NCBI RefSeq assembly: GCF_016908315.1
Contig: NZ_JAFBDQ010000003.1
Location: forward strand, 186,001-250,000
Direction of reading: 5' to 3'
From: Halanaerobacter jeridensis
GTDB lineage: Bacteria; Bacillota; Halanaerobiia; Halobacteroidales; Halobacteroidaceae
Length of the DNA: 64,000 nucleotides
Numbering within the stretch: the first letter of the stretch is position 1; the number at the start of each line of letters is the position of its first letter. The position numbers and the translations under genes were made by a program. Shown piece by piece: positions 26,152 to 36,328 of the stretch. The notes under the pieces were generated by a model. The model saw only the letters and a list, made by a program, of their open reading frames with translations. It searched no databases and was not told where the DNA came from.

Positions 26152-26519
26152 AATCTATATAAAGTTACACTTTCAGTGCCACTTTATAGTAAAAAGTAAG
26201 TAGCTAGGAGCTAGTAGTTAAAAACATAAAATCAAAACCAAGAGGCACAATCAAAAAATAAGTAACCTCAAAATGGTATCTCCCTACTCCCACACTTAAA
26301 GTAAGACTGCCTTAGATTGAGATAAAATTGTTTCGCAGCGTCTTTAAATCTAGTTTGTAGATGAGTCTTAATGCAGTATAATAAAAAATGATTTAGTTTA
26401 ATTTCCCATTTAATTAAACTAAATCATTTTTTATTATACAAGTTTAGACGAATCAAACTAGATTTATAAGCGAAGAAATCATTTTATCTCAATCCCGAAA
26501 GTTACACTTTATATAGATT
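26152..26519. mobile_element. MITE-like inverted-repeat element between parE and parC
   Basis: Exact 13-bp terminal inverted repeats AATCTATATAAAG / CTTTATATAGATT bound 368 bp with no reading frame of note. Inside is a huge near-palindrome: 14-bp arms GATTGAGATAAAAT (26315-26328 against 26481-26494), 12-bp arms AAATCTAGTTTG (26346-26357 against 26454-26465) and a perfect 28-bp stem (26376-26403 against 26412-26439) around loop TCCCATTT. No transposase is encoded. No clear target duplication is visible, so mobility is inferred. Confidence 0.6.
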
Positions 26520-26599
26520 TTCTTTCATAAATCCATTTTTAATGATATAATAGAAAATTGTATGAATAAATTAATAGCAAATATTTAAAACATCTATCA

Positions 26600-26628
26600 T
26601 TGCAAATACTAAAATTTATAGTTAAAAT
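26600..26628 (+). promoter_or_regulatory. Possible promoter of parC
   Basis: TTGCAA (26600-26605), 17-bp spacer, TAAAAT (26623-26628). The leader would be very short (~22 nt), so this is tentative. Confidence 0.4.
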
Positions 26629-26656
26629 TGTATAAAAGAAAGGAGTTTATTAACTT

Positions 26657-29044
26657 ATGACCCCAGATAAACAAATCACTTCTGTATCTATTGAAGATAA
26701 GATGCAGAATTCTTATTTGAATTATTCATTAAGTGTAATTATTGGACGGGCTTTACCTGATGTAAGAGATGGACTAAAGCCGGTTCATAGAAGAATTCTA
26801 TATGCTACTAAAAAATTAGGTTTAGTTCCTAATAAACCTCATAAAAAATCGGCTAGAATTGTAGGAGAAGTTCTAGGTAAATATCATCCCCATGGTGATC
26901 GTGCTGTCTATGATGCTATGGTACGTATGGCACAGGACTTTAGTCAAAGGTATAAACTAATTGATGGTCATGGTAACTTCGGTTCCATAGATGGTGATAG
27001 TGCTGCAGCTATGCGTTATACTGAAGCTAGATTAGCCCCTATCTCAGAAAAATTATTAGAAGATATCGAAGAGAAAACAGTGGAATTTGTTGATAATTTC
27101 GATGGTAGTTTAGAGGAACCGACTGTATTACCTACTAAAATACCTAATCTACTTGTTAATGGTAGTAGTGGAATTGCTGTAGGAATGAGTACAAATATAC
27201 CACCTCATAATCTATCAGAAGTTATAGATGGGTTAATTGCTTTATTAGATGACCCAGAAATGAGTATTAGTGATTTAAGAGAAATAATACCTGGCCCTGA
27301 TTTCCCTACTGGTGGGCAAATTATTGGTAATTCAGGAATTAAAAAAGCTTATGAAACAGGCAAAGGAAAAATCACTTTACGCGGTAAAAGTAAAATTGAA
27401 GATAGAGGCCGCGGTAGGAAAAGAATTATAATTACTGAAATCCCTTATCAGCTTAATAAATCAAAATTGATTGAAGAAATCGCTAAAGCGGTTAAGAAAG
27501 AAAAAATTAGTCATGTTAGCGATGTTAGAGATGAATCAGATAAAAGTGGTCTTAGAGTAGTTATTGATTTAAAGAAAAAAGCAAATCCTGATATTATTCT
27601 TAATCGCTTATATAAATATACGTCTTTACAATCTAATGTTAGAATTAATATGCTAGCTCTACACAATCAAAAACCAGAGATCATGAATTTAAAAACAATT
27701 TTAAATCATTTTCTTGAATTTAGACAAGAAGTAATTACTAAACGAACCAAATATAAATTAAATAAAGCTCAAGATAGGAAACACATATTAGTTGGACTAA
27801 AAAAGGCTATCGATAATTTAGATGATGTAATTGCAATTATTAGAAATTCTGAATCAACAAAGCGAGCTAAAAAGAACTTACAACGAAAATTAGAAGTCAC
27901 TAAAAATCAAGCTGAAGCAATCTTAAATATGAAACTACAACGTTTAGTTAGTCTAGAAATTGAAAAATTAGAAGAAGAATTAGAAGAGGTAAGAGAAAAA
28001 ATAGACTATTATCAATCTATATTAAACGATGAATCTATTTTGAATAATATCCTAAAAGAAGAATTAAATAAAATCAAAGAAAACTTTGGTGACCAAAGAA
28101 AAACTGAAATTATTCATGATGATTCTAAAGCAGATTTAGAAAAAAGTGATCTGATTAAAAATGAAGAAGTTGTAATTTCATTTTCACAGAGAAATTATAT
28201 TAAAAGAACTGATAGCACTGATAACATTCGAACTAGTAAGAATGATTTCATAACTAAAGTTTTATCAGGAACAACTCATGATAAGCTATTATTTATTACT
28301 GATCAGGGACAAACTCATATTTTGAAAAATCATAAAATCCCTGCTCATCATGGTTTATCAACAGGTGATCCATTAAATAACTTTTTAAAATTACCTTTAA
28401 ACGAGAATTTAATTGATATTATTCTTTTAAATGACGAAGTTAAAGAAAAATATATTACAATTGCTACTAAAAAAGGGTTAGTTAAAAAAACTAAAGGCTC
28501 AGAATACGAAAGTACTGTATCCACAATTAAAGCTATTAACTTAAATGATGATGATCAAATAATAGATATTACAGTTACTGATGGAGAACAAAATTTACTG
28601 TTAGCCACAAAAGAAGGATATACAATTCACTTTGATGAGTCAGAAGTAGCACCAACTGGTCGAAATACTAAAGGTAGAAAAGGGATTAAATTAGCTGATG
28701 ATGATGAAATTATCTCAATTAACAAAACTACAGAGCAAGACTTAGTTTTAGCTTTAACTGCTGAAGGTCGTGGGAAAGCAAGTTCCATTGAAGATTATGA
28801 AATGCAGCATAGAAATGGTAAAGGGCTAAAAACGATGAGTAATTTATCTTATCAATTATTATCCGCATTTACTGTTAAAAAAACTGATGAGATTATAGCC
28901 TTAACTAATAAAGATAATATAATCAAAAAAGAAATTACTGATATTACCCAAACTGACCGCTTGGGCGGCATGTATTCTCAATTTGACTTAAAGGATGATG
29001 AAACAATCACTAAAATTATCAAATCAATTCATAAAAAAGAATAA
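26657..29044 (+). CDS. parC: DNA topoisomerase IV subunit A (ParC; GyrA-like)
   Basis: This is the 795-residue breakage-reunion subunit. The winged-helix region has [33 protein letters not shown] and the catalytic Tyr in [11 protein letters not shown] coiled-coil tower follows, then a C-terminal beta-pinwheel with blades such as [12 protein letters not shown]. The gyrase-specific QRRGGKG box expected in the first blade is absent ([17 protein letters not shown] there instead), which favours ParC over GyrA. The ATG follows AAAGGAG. It is convergent with cheB over a perfect palindromic terminator and divergent from parE. Confidence 0.87.
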   Translation: MTPDKQITSVSIEDKMQNSYLNYSLSVIIGRALPDVRDGLKPVHRRILYATKKLGLVPNKPHKKSARIVGEVLGKYHPHGDRAVYDAMVRMAQDFSQRYKLIDGHGNFGSIDGDSAAAMRYTEARLAPISEKLLEDIEEKTVEFVDNFDGSLEEPTVLPTKIPNLLVNGSSGIAVGMSTNIPPHNLSEVIDGLIALLDDPEMSISDLREIIPGPDFPTGGQIIGNSGIKKAYETGKGKITLRGKSKIEDRGRGRKRIIITEIPYQLNKSKLIEEIAKAVKKEKISHVSDVRDESDKSGLRVVIDLKKKANPDIILNRLYKYTSLQSNVRINMLALHNQKPEIMNLKTILNHFLEFRQEVITKRTKYKLNKAQDRKHILVGLKKAIDNLDDVIAIIRNSESTKRAKKNLQRKLEVTKNQAEAILNMKLQRLVSLEIEKLEEELEEVREKIDYYQSILNDESILNNILKEELNKIKENFGDQRKTEIIHDDSKADLEKSDLIKNEEVVISFSQRNYIKRTDSTDNIRTSKNDFITKVLSGTTHDKLLFITDQGQTHILKNHKIPAHHGLSTGDPLNNFLKLPLNENLIDIILLNDEVKEKYITIATKKGLVKKTKGSEYESTVSTIKAINLNDDDQIIDITVTDGEQNLLLATKEGYTIHFDESEVAPTGRNTKGRKGIKLADDDEIISINKTTEQDLVLALTAEGRGKASSIEDYEMQHRNGKGLKTMSNLSYQLLSAFTVKKTDEIIALTNKDNIIKKEITDITQTDRLGGMYSQFDLKDDETITKIIKSIHKKE

Positions 29045-29051
29045 AAGTATA

Positions 29052-29083
29052 AAAAGAGCTAGGGGATATCCCCTAGCTCTTTT
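29052..29083. terminator. Bidirectional terminator between parC and cheB
   Basis: Perfect 32-nt palindrome (arm AAAAGAGCTAGGGGAT) flanked by A and T runs, 8 bp after parC and 2 bp after cheB. Confidence 0.9.
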
Positions 29084-29085
29084 GC

Positions 29086-30165
29086 TTATTTGAATAGTTT
29101 TGCAATTTCTTTAGGAATATCATAGACTGGGCTAACTTTATCTACTGCCCCCATTTTATAAGCAACTTTAGGCATTCCATAAACAACAGAAGTTTTCTCA
29201 TCTTGGGCAATTGTTTTTCCTCCAAATTCTTTAATTAGCTTCATCCCTTTCGCTCCATCTTTGCCCATTCCAGTAAGAAGAACACCAACAATAGAATTTT
29301 TATAATCCTTGACTACTGAACCAATGGTTTTATCGATCGCTGGTCGCACATTATGTACTTTTACTCCTTGAGATAATTTCACTTTACCATTCTTAATTAG
29401 CATATGATAATCTCCAGGAGCTAATAAAGCAGTTCCAACTTTTACTTTGTCTCCTTCTTCTGCTTCTTTAACCCGATAATCAGACAATTTATTTAATCTT
29501 TTAGCTAAGGATTTAGTAAATCCTGCCGGCATATGTTGAACAATTAAAATTGCTATCTGCAAATTACCAGGCAAAGAACTCATAACTTCTTTAATTGCTT
29601 TAGGCCCACCAGTTGAAGCTCCTATAACTAATAAATTAGTCTTGCTACCATTAAATTTTAGGGAGGATGACTTTTGAGCACTTTCAACCTCTTTAGACAA
29701 AGACCTTTTTGTAGTTCTACTACTTTTTCTTCTAACTTGACGATTAATTTTCTCTTGTACACCTGATTGAGCAGCTAACTTAACTTTTTTAAGTAGCTCA
29801 TCCTTTACTTTATCAATATCCAATGAAATTGAGCCTGAAGGCTTAGTAATAAAATCAAAAGCTCCACGTTCTAAAGCTTTAATAGTCTCTTCACTGCCCT
29901 CAGCCGTTACACTACTAAGCATTACAACTGGAATCGGCTTTTTAGCCATTAATCGCTTTAAAAAATCTAACCCATTCATCTTAGGCATTTCTACATCTAA
30001 AGTAATTACATCAGGTGTATATTTTTCTATTTTTTTAAGGGCGTCTACTCCATTACGGGCTGTATCCACTACCTTAAATTTATTATTTGTTTCTAATAAT
30101 TCAGTAATCACTTTTCTCATGAAGGCTGAATCATCGACTACTAGAATTTCAGTTTTATCGTCCAC
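29086..30165 (-). CDS. cheB: Chemotaxis protein-glutamate methylesterase CheB
   Basis: This 359-residue protein starts at GTG 30165. The receiver domain (1-~125) has Asp57 in VITLDVEMPKMNG as phosphoacceptor. A linker with basic residues leads to the methylesterase domain with its triad in VIGASTGGPKA (Ser), LIVQHMPAGF (His) and LLTGMGKDGAKG (Asp). CheB removes methyl groups from chemoreceptors during adaptation. It is the last gene of cheW-cheA-cheY-cheB. No cheR, cheC/D or receptor gene lies in the window. Confidence 0.96.
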   Translation of the reverse strand: MDDKTEILVVDDSAFMRKVITELLETNNKFKVVDTARNGVDALKKIEKYTPDVITLDVEMPKMNGLDFLKRLMAKKPIPVVMLSSVTAEGSEETIKALERGAFDFITKPSGSISLDIDKVKDELLKKVKLAAQSGVQEKINRQVRRKSSRTTKRSLSKEVESAQKSSSLKFNGSKTNLLVIGASTGGPKAIKEVMSSLPGNLQIAILIVQHMPAGFTKSLAKRLNKLSDYRVKEAEEGDKVKVGTALLAPGDYHMLIKNGKVKLSQGVKVHNVRPAIDKTIGSVVKDYKNSIVGVLLTGMGKDGAKGMKLIKEFGGKTIAQDEKTSVVYGMPKVAYKMGAVDKVSPVYDIPKEIAKLFK

Positions 30166-30187
30166 CTCCCTGACACCTCCTACAAAA

Positions 30188-30550
30188 TCATTCTAATATA
30201 TTATTTAACGCTTCTTTTACCTTTTTAGGTTTAATTGGTTTTACAATGAAATCTTTAGCTCCTGCCTCTAAAGATTCTACTACCATTGGCTTTTGGCCCA
30301 TCGCACTGCAGACAATTACATTAGCATCAGAATCTATATCCATTATTTCTCTAGTTGCTTCAATTCCATCCATTTTAGGCATAGTAATATCCATAGTTAC
30401 TAAATCTGGAGATTGTTCTTTATATTTTTTTACTGCTTCTTCTCCATTTACTGCTTCATCTGCTACTTCGTAGCCGTTTTCTTCGACAAGTTTTTTCAAC
30501 ATCGTCCTCATAAATTGTGCATCATCAACAATTAAAATTTTTTTTGCCAC
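30188..30550 (-). CDS. cheY: Chemotaxis response regulator CheY
   Basis: This is a stand-alone 120-residue receiver domain with the acidic pocket D9-D10 (ILIVDDAQFMR), phosphoacceptor D54 (LVTMDITMPKMDG), the conserved Ser/Thr in VIVCSAMGQ and the Lys in FIVKPIKPKKV. It carries the CheA signal to the flagellar switch. It lies between cheA (18 bp upstream) and cheB (22 bp downstream) and is clearly part of the same transcript. Confidence 0.95.
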   Translation of the reverse strand: MAKKILIVDDAQFMRTMLKKLVEENGYEVADEAVNGEEAVKKYKEQSPDLVTMDITMPKMDGIEATREIMDIDSDANVIVCSAMGQKPMVVESLEAGAKDFIVKPIKPKKVKEALNNILE

Positions 30551-30568
30551 TCTATCTTCCCCCCCTTA

Positions 30569-32578
30569 TTAGCCAATAGTAATCTCTTCAACATTTAAGA
30601 TTAATGCAATACTACCATCACCTAAAATAGCACCACCGGCAATTTTTTCAATGTTTTCTGATAGATCATTAATTCTCTTAATTACAACTTCCTGTTGTCC
30701 AATAATAGAATCAACCATTAATCCATAATAATCATTGGCAATCTCTACGATTACTGTTGAAATTTCTTCTTCTTCAAAGTCATCTTCTTTACCTAATTTA
30801 TTTCTTAAAGAAATCAAAGGAATTACAGAACCACGGCGGTGAATAACTTGTTCTTGTCTAATTGTTTGAATATCTTCTGGTTGGACATCAACAATTTCTT
30901 GAATAGATTCTAATGGTATTACATACTTTTGGTCTGCTACGGTAGTTAAGAAACCTTGAATAATAGATAAAGTTAATGGTAATTTCATCGTAAAAGTTGA
31001 ACCTTTACCCACTTCAGACTTAATATCAATTGAACCATTCAATGAATCCAATTTATTCTTTACAACATCCATTCCTACTCCACGACCCGAAACATCACTT
31101 ACTTCTTCATTAGTACTAAAACCAGGAGCAAAAATAAGATTAATAATTTCTTGGTCAGACATATTTTCTATTTCAGACGGGCTAGCTACCCCTTTATCTA
31201 TTGCTTTTTCTTCAATTACATCTGGGTCAATACCGGCCCCATCATCTTCAATCTGAATTACTACATTATTCCCTTCATGAAAAGCAGATAGTTTAACTAA
31301 TCCTTCTCTAGGCTTATCTTTTTCTTCTCTTTCTGCAGGTGGTTCTATACCATGGTCAATTGAATTTCTGATTAGATGAACTAACGGGTCACCAATTTCA
31401 TCAATAATAGTTCTATCTAATTCCGTTTCTTCACCTTCAATTTTTAAGTTAATATCTTTTTCTAAATCTTGGGCCAAGTCCCTCACTAAACGCGGAAATC
31501 TATTAAAGACCATACTTATTGGTACCATTCGCATTTCCATTACAGCATCTTGTAAATCAGTAGTCACCTTACTTAGTGGCTTTAATTTCTTTTCTAAATC
31601 ATCTAGGTCATAACTTCTAGCCACTGATTCTACTTGAGTTCGTTTAATTACTAACTCTGCTACTAAATTCATCAAGGAGTCAAGACGATCAACATCAACT
31701 TTAATAGTACTACTTGATCTTAAACGACTTGATAATGATTGAGTTTTACTCTTCTTTTTAGATTTACTGTCCTTATCTTTAGCCCCATCAATAGTGGATT
31801 CATCTTCTTGCTCAGCGCCTGTACTTTCTTGTTGTATAGATAAATCATCTAAATCTTCAACAACTTCAATTTCAATTGTATCCACTTCGGAAATATTACT
31901 TAAAGCATCAGATAATGTCTCTTTAGATTCTTTAGTTAAAAATAAGACCTGAAATTCTTCATCTAATTTTTCTTCTCGAATATCATCTATACTAGGGTTA
32001 GCCTTAATTAATTCCCCAAGTTCTTCTAGAGCATCAAAAACCATATCTGCTCGTAAAGACTTAAAGACACAATCTGACTCTAATATAACTTTTATAATTA
32101 CAGTTTCACCTGGAGTATCTTCTACCATTTCTAATTCGTCTTGGTCTAAGCTAAAATAATCATTATTACTACTAGCAGATGTTTCCTGATTGCCTGTACT
32201 TAACTCAGTATCATCTCCAGTATAATTTCTTAATTCTTTAATTAACCCCTCTAAATCTTCAACTTGATCCGGGTCACTACTTAATAATTCTAAATTATCA
32301 ACAGCTCTAAATAATAAGTTAATAACTTCTGTCGTAACTGCTATTTCACCATTTCTTAATTCATCTAATATATTTTCCATAGCATGAGCTAACTCACTGA
32401 CTTGGTCAAATCCCATAGTACCCGCCATACCTTTTAATGTATGAGCAGCACGGAAAGATTCATTGACCATTTCCATATTTTCTGGATCATTCTCTAAAGT
32501 TAACAATGCATCATTTAATATATCTAAATGCTCTCGCGATTCGCTAGCATACATTTCCTGAAACTCGTCCATATCCAT
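30569..32578 (-). CDS. cheA: Chemotaxis histidine kinase CheA
   Basis: This 669-residue kinase has the P1 HPt domain with His46 in FRAAHTLKGMAGTMG, then P2-like sequence with an acidic linker (~130-265), the P3 dimerisation helices (VDRLDSLMNLVAELVI), the P4 ATPase with N box HLIRNSIDHGIE and G boxes DDGAGIDP and GRGVGMDVV, and the P5 CheW-like domain to the end. It autophosphorylates in response to receptors and passes phosphate to CheY and CheB. It is preceded by cheW with a 23-bp gap. Confidence 0.97.
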   Translation of the reverse strand: MDMDEFQEMYASESREHLDILNDALLTLENDPENMEMVNESFRAAHTLKGMAGTMGFDQVSELAHAMENILDELRNGEIAVTTEVINLLFRAVDNLELLSSDPDQVEDLEGLIKELRNYTGDDTELSTGNQETSASSNNDYFSLDQDELEMVEDTPGETVIIKVILESDCVFKSLRADMVFDALEELGELIKANPSIDDIREEKLDEEFQVLFLTKESKETLSDALSNISEVDTIEIEVVEDLDDLSIQQESTGAEQEDESTIDGAKDKDSKSKKKSKTQSLSSRLRSSSTIKVDVDRLDSLMNLVAELVIKRTQVESVARSYDLDDLEKKLKPLSKVTTDLQDAVMEMRMVPISMVFNRFPRLVRDLAQDLEKDINLKIEGEETELDRTIIDEIGDPLVHLIRNSIDHGIEPPAEREEKDKPREGLVKLSAFHEGNNVVIQIEDDGAGIDPDVIEEKAIDKGVASPSEIENMSDQEIINLIFAPGFSTNEEVSDVSGRGVGMDVVKNKLDSLNGSIDIKSEVGKGSTFTMKLPLTLSIIQGFLTTVADQKYVIPLESIQEIVDVQPEDIQTIRQEQVIHRRGSVIPLISLRNKLGKEDDFEEEEISTVIVEIANDYYGLMVDSIIGQQEVVIKRINDLSENIEKIAGGAILGDGSIALILNVEEITIG

Positions 32579-32601
32579 AGTTACTTAATCCCCCTTTCTT
32601 T

Positions 32602-33072
32602 CTATTCATTTCCTTGTTTTTCTTTATCTAATTCAATTTCTTCTTTAGATTCTAATAAATTATCAAGATCTAAGATGATAACTATATCCTCATCTACTTT
32701 CACTATCCCTTGTAAATAATCATCTTTAATACCAACCATACTTTGAGGAGGATCATCAATATCGGCTTCATTTATGTGTAATACTTCTGAAACTCCATCC
32801 ACTATTAGGCCAACATCCTTCCCCTGAAAATCAATTATAATTATTCGCGTATTATCTGTTTCAACAATTTCCTCTAGTCCAAATCTTTTTCGTAAATCAA
32901 CTACTGATACTATATCTCCTCTTCTATTAACTATTCCAGCAAAATATTCAGAGGAATCAGGTAATTCAGTAATCTCTTTCATCCTGATTATTTCATGGAC
33001 TCGAGTAATTTTAATTCCAAATTTCTCATTACCAATATCAAAAATTATCATCTGCTGTGTATCCTCACTCAC
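32602..33072 (-). CDS. cheW: Chemotaxis coupling protein CheW
   Basis: This 156-residue CheW-fold protein begins at GTG 33072 behind GGAGGTC. Typical residues are IFDIGNEKFGIKITRVHEII, LPDSSEYFAGIVNRRGDIV (the VNxRG receptor/kinase contact) and IIDFQGKDVGLIVDGVSEVL. It couples receptors to CheA. As the first gene of the che operon it sits after ~140 bp of AT-rich DNA. I see no sigma-D type promoter there, and the glutamate-rich tail is unremarkable. Confidence 0.95.
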   Translation of the reverse strand: MSEDTQQMIIFDIGNEKFGIKITRVHEIIRMKEITELPDSSEYFAGIVNRRGDIVSVVDLRKRFGLEEIVETDNTRIIIIDFQGKDVGLIVDGVSEVLHINEADIDDPPQSMVGIKDDYLQGIVKVDEDIVIILDLDNLLESKEEIELDKEKQGNE

Positions 33073-33215
33073 AGAAAGACCTCCCTTCTAAAACTATAAA
33101 AACTTTAATAAAATAATATATTGTGTTTTCTATATTTATTATTCTTGATTAAAACTATAAACCCTGCTTAATATTCTAAAAAAATCTAGTCTTTTAAACA
33201 AAATGACTAATATAT

Positions 33216-33866
33216 TTAACTATTTTTCCTTCTCATTTTTAATTCTTCTACTATTTCTTCTAATTCAATATCATGATAGACTAAAACTACTAATAAATGA
33301 TAAATGAAATCTGCCGTTTCATAAATTATTTCATCATCATCTTCATCTTTAGCAGCCATTACTATTTCTGTTGCTTCCTCTCCAATCTTTTTTAGAAAAG
33401 CATTTTCTCCTTGTTCATATAAGTTAGATGTATATGAATTTTGCGATGGATTTTCTTTACGGTCATTAATTACATTATATAATTCCTTAATTACATGAGT
33501 CTTATCATAAGCCTCTTCAGGGTCAAAGACTTTTTCTGCTTCTTCACTACGTTTAATTCCGCGATAAAAACATGACTTATGCCCTGTATGGCAAGCTCCC
33601 CCAGTCTGTTCTACTTTTATTAATAAAGTATCACCATCACAATCATATTTGATTTCTTCTACTTCTTGAATATTACCTGAGGTCTCTCCTTTCCACCATA
33701 GCTCTTGTCGGCTACGACTCCAAAAACATGTTCTACCAGTTCTAATAGTATTTTTTAATGATTTCTCATTCATATAAGCCATCATTAGTACCTCATCAGT
33801 TTCTGCATCTTGTATAATAGCAGGAATTAACCCATCCTCATCAAACTCTAAATTACCTAAAGACAT
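33216..33866 (-). CDS. hisIE: Bifunctional HisI-HisE (phosphoribosyl-AMP cyclohydrolase / PR-ATP pyrophosphatase)
   Basis: This 216-residue fusion catalyses the second and third steps of histidine synthesis. HisI (1-~115) has [10 protein letters not shown], the W-W-K-G-E-T-S-G block and zinc ligands in KYDCDGD and [12 protein letters not shown]. HisE (~120-216) has the helical MazG-like ExxE...ExxD pattern ([32 protein letters not shown]). The ATG lies 10 bp inside the hisF end, indicating translational coupling, with GGGG upstream inside hisF. It is the last gene of the his operon; no terminator hairpin is obvious after it. Confidence 0.96.
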   Translation of the reverse strand: MSLGNLEFDEDGLIPAIIQDAETDEVLMMAYMNEKSLKNTIRTGRTCFWSRSRQELWWKGETSGNIQEVEEIKYDCDGDTLLIKVEQTGGACHTGHKSCFYRGIKRSEEAEKVFDPEEAYDKTHVIKELYNVINDRKENPSQNSYTSNLYEQGENAFLKKIGEEATEIVMAAKDEDDDEIIYETADFIYHLLVVLVYHDIELEEIVEELKMRRKNS

Positions 33867-34615
33867 CTTACATTAACCCCTTTCTCATCGAGATATTTTT
33901 TAACTTCTGCAATTGTATATTCATTAAAATGAAAAATAGAAGCAGCCAAGGCTGCATCAGCTTTTCCGTTAGTATATACTTCTTTGATATCCTCTAAATC
34001 TCCTGCACCCCCAGAAGCAATTACAGGAATATTTACTTTTTCAGAAATAGTAGAAGTCAATTCTAAATCATAACCATCTTTAGTTCCATCAGCATCCATG
34101 CTTGTTAATAATATTTCTCCTGCTCCTAATTCTTCAACTTTTTGTGCCCATTCTATAGCATCAATACCCGTATTCTTGCGGCCACCGTGAATATATACCT
34201 CCCACGAATCATCGGCTTTTTTAGCATCAATTGCTATTACAATACACTGACTGCCGAATTTTTTTGCTCCTTCAGCTATTAAATCAGGATTTTTTACTGC
34301 TGCAGAATTAATAGAGACTTTATCTGCACCAGCATTTAATAATTTTCTAATATCTTCTGTAGTCCTAATCCCGCCTCCGATAGTAAAAGGAATAAATACT
34401 TTTTCTGCAGTCTTTCTTACTAACTCTACCATTGTCTCTCGTTTATCGCTAGAGGCAGTAATATCTAAAAAAACCAATTCATCTGCTCCTTGCTGATCAT
34501 AAACTTCTGCTAATTCCACCGGATCACCAGCATCTTTAATATCTACAAAATTAACCCCTTTGACTACTCGACCATCATCTACATCCAGGCAAGGGATTAT
34601 TCTTTTAGTTAACAT
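33857..34615 (-). CDS. hisF: Imidazole glycerol phosphate synthase cyclase subunit HisF
   Basis: This 252-residue (beta/alpha)8 barrel has the two catalytic aspartates in [15 protein letters not shown] and IVIAIDAKK, and phosphate-binding loops GGGIRT and ASGGAG. It converts PRFAR plus HisH-derived ammonia to imidazole glycerol phosphate and AICAR. I start at ATG 34615 after AGGAGTGATTTT; a slightly longer frame overlaps that site. Unusually for this otherwise tight operon, an ~100-bp spacer filled with short AGTAATNAGTAA-type repeats separates it from hisA. Confidence 0.97.
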   Translation of the reverse strand: MLTKRIIPCLDVDDGRVVKGVNFVDIKDAGDPVELAEVYDQQGADELVFLDITASSDKRETMVELVRKTAEKVFIPFTIGGGIRTTEDIRKLLNAGADKVSINSAAVKNPDLIAEGAKKFGSQCIVIAIDAKKADDSWEVYIHGGRKNTGIDAIEWAQKVEELGAGEILLTSMDADGTKDGYDLELTSTISEKVNIPVIASGGAGDLEDIKEVYTNGKADAALAASIFHFNEYTIAEVKKYLDEKGVNVRCL

Positions 34616-34718
34616 TAAAATCACTCCTCTCAAAGCAGTAACTAGTAATCAGTAAAAAGTAATGAAGGGTCTGACTTTGAATTTTCTGTTTTTCTTGTTA
34701 CTCATTACTCATAACTGA

Positions 34719-35444
34719 TTACTTCTTACTTACCTTTATCGCTTCTTCTAAATCAAGATTTTCACTATATAATGCTTTCCCTGTAATTACTCCTTTAACT
34801 CCTGCATCTTCGATTTTCTTCAAGGCTTTAATATCATCAATATCTGATACTCCTCCCGAAGCAATTACATTTAATCCTGTTTCCTCAGCTAAATTTTTAG
34901 TACTCTCTATATTAGGGCCAACTAAAGTCCCATCGCGACTAATATCTGTATATACAACCCACTTTACTCCTCTATCTTTCATCTCTTGACCTAACTCAAC
35001 TGCAGCAGTATCAGAAGTCTCTAACCATCCTTCAGTAGCAACTTGACCATTTTTAGCATCAATACCAACTACGATCTTCTCTGCTCCAAACTGATCAATT
35101 GCCTCTACTACCAATTCTGGATTTTTAATAGCTGCTGTTCCAATAATCACTCGTTGAATTCCTATATCTAAATAATGACTAATAGTTTCTATATCCCTAA
35201 TTCCTCCTCCAACTTGGACTGGAATATCAACTTCATCTACTATATTAGCAATCAAATCTAAATTTTTAGGTTTAGCATCCAAAGCTCCATCTAAATCAAC
35301 AATATGTAATCTTGAGGCACCTTTATCTGTCCATAACTTAGCCATTTCAACTGGTTCTCCATAAACAGTCTTTTGCTCAAAATCACCTTTATATAAACGA
35401 ACACACTCTCCATCTTTGATATCTATCGCTGGTATAACTTCCAT
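34719..35444 (-). CDS. hisA: ProFAR isomerase HisA
   Basis: HisA opens the ribose ring of ProFAR to give PRFAR. This is a 241-residue barrel homologous to HisF with catalytic Asp8 (VIPAIDIKDGECVRLYKGDF) and Asp in KIVVGIDAKNG, the GGGIRD phosphate loop and ASGGVSD. The ATG follows GAGGAG and lies 3 bp from the hisH stop. The last codons run into GTAAGTAAGAAGTAATCAGT-like repeat sequence, continued in the spacer before hisF. Confidence 0.96.
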   Translation of the reverse strand: MEVIPAIDIKDGECVRLYKGDFEQKTVYGEPVEMAKLWTDKGASRLHIVDLDGALDAKPKNLDLIANIVDEVDIPVQVGGGIRDIETISHYLDIGIQRVIIGTAAIKNPELVVEAIDQFGAEKIVVGIDAKNGQVATEGWLETSDTAAVELGQEMKDRGVKWVVYTDISRDGTLVGPNIESTKNLAEETGLNVIASGGVSDIDDIKALKKIEDAGVKGVITGKALYSENLDLEEAIKVSKK

Positions 35445-35447
35445 TAT

Positions 35448-36065
35448 CTACTCCTCCTCTATAATCTGACCAAAATTCTTAAGAATCTGCAGCCCTTGTT
35501 GGCTACTTTTCTCAGGATGAAACTGTACTGCATAAATATTATCTTTAACAATACTTGAGACAAACTCAATTCCATAGTCTGTAGTTGTTGCAATCACATC
35601 TTTATCTTGTGGAGCTACATAATAAGAATGCACAAAATACTGATAAATTTCTCCTTCTAAATCTTGATACAATTTAGTTTCTTGCTTCAAATTTAGTTCA
35701 TTCCAACCAATCTGCGGTACTTTAAGGTCTAAATAATCTGGAAACTTTACTACTCGGCCTTCAATAATGTCTAACCCTGGTGTTAAACCAAACTCTTCAC
35801 TTTCTGTGAATAATAACTGCAGTCCTAAGCAAATTCCCAAAAAAGGTTTATCTTCTTCAATTACATCTTTAATTACTTCTACTAAATTCGCTTCTTCTAA
35901 ATTATTCATGGCATCTTTAAAAGCTCCTACTCCAGGTAGTACTACACCATCAGCAGCTAAAATATCTTTTTCACTATCTGTGATTTTAGCCTGGTAACCT
36001 ACCTTTTCAAAACCTTTTTTAACATTTTTTAAATTTCCCATCCCATAATCTATAATCGCAATCAT
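35448..36065 (-). CDS. hisH: Imidazole glycerol phosphate synthase glutaminase subunit HisH
   Basis: This class I glutamine amidotransferase feeds ammonia to HisF. The nucleophile Cys is in FLGICLGLQLLF, and the His-Glu pair is in VQFHPEKSSQQGLQ; the N terminus is IAIIDYGMGNLKNV. I start at ATG 36065 (eight bases after GGAGG; the ATG one codon up, 36068, is equally possible), giving ~205 residues. The longer frame would add ~32 hydrophobic residues drawn from repeat-like spacer DNA. Confidence 0.95.
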   Translation of the reverse strand: MIAIIDYGMGNLKNVKKGFEKVGYQAKITDSEKDILAADGVVLPGVGAFKDAMNNLEEANLVEVIKDVIEEDKPFLGICLGLQLLFTESEEFGLTPGLDIIEGRVVKFPDYLDLKVPQIGWNELNLKQETKLYQDLEGEIYQYFVHSYYVAPQDKDVIATTTDYGIEFVSSIVKDNIYAVQFHPEKSSQQGLQILKNFGQIIEEE

Positions 36066-36211
36066 CATTATCACCTCCAACTTAAAATCAGTTAAACAGT
36101 TTAGCAGTCTGACAGTAAAACAGTTGAAAACATCAAAGATAAAGACTAGACTTGGCACTACCAAGTCTCTACATATATTATTTTAATTGTTGTTAATAAT
36201 TTCACTGTCTC

Positions 36212-36246
36212 CTCCGAGTCTTAAAAGGCAAAGACTCTCCGTGCAG
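36212..36246. repeat. Copy of a structured interspersed repeat (family A)
   Basis: On the minus strand this reads GCACGGAGAGTCTTTG then TTTTAAGACTCGGAG: a hairpin of AGTCTT/AAGACT type between conserved CACGGAG and CGGAG ends. The same pattern recurs near 37031-37065 and three times in 59581-59890. Confidence 0.6.
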
Positions 36247-36261
36247 CCCCATTCTCTCTAC

Positions 36262-36312
36262 TTTTCTCTTTTCTCTTTTCTCTTTTCTCATCACTCATCA
36301 CTCATCACTCAT
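36262..36312. repeat. Heptanucleotide tandem repeats upstream of hisH
   Basis: Four copies of TTTTCTC followed by three of ATCACTC. On the transcribed strand they read GAGTGAT and GAGAAAA heptads in the hisB-hisH spacer. They are probably slippage-prone. Confidence 0.75.
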
Positions 36313-36328
36313 TTCTCTTTACTAATTA

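Noticed and set aside
36262-36312. CRISPR-like array in the his operon
   Set aside because: The repeats are 7-bp tandem heptads without spacers.
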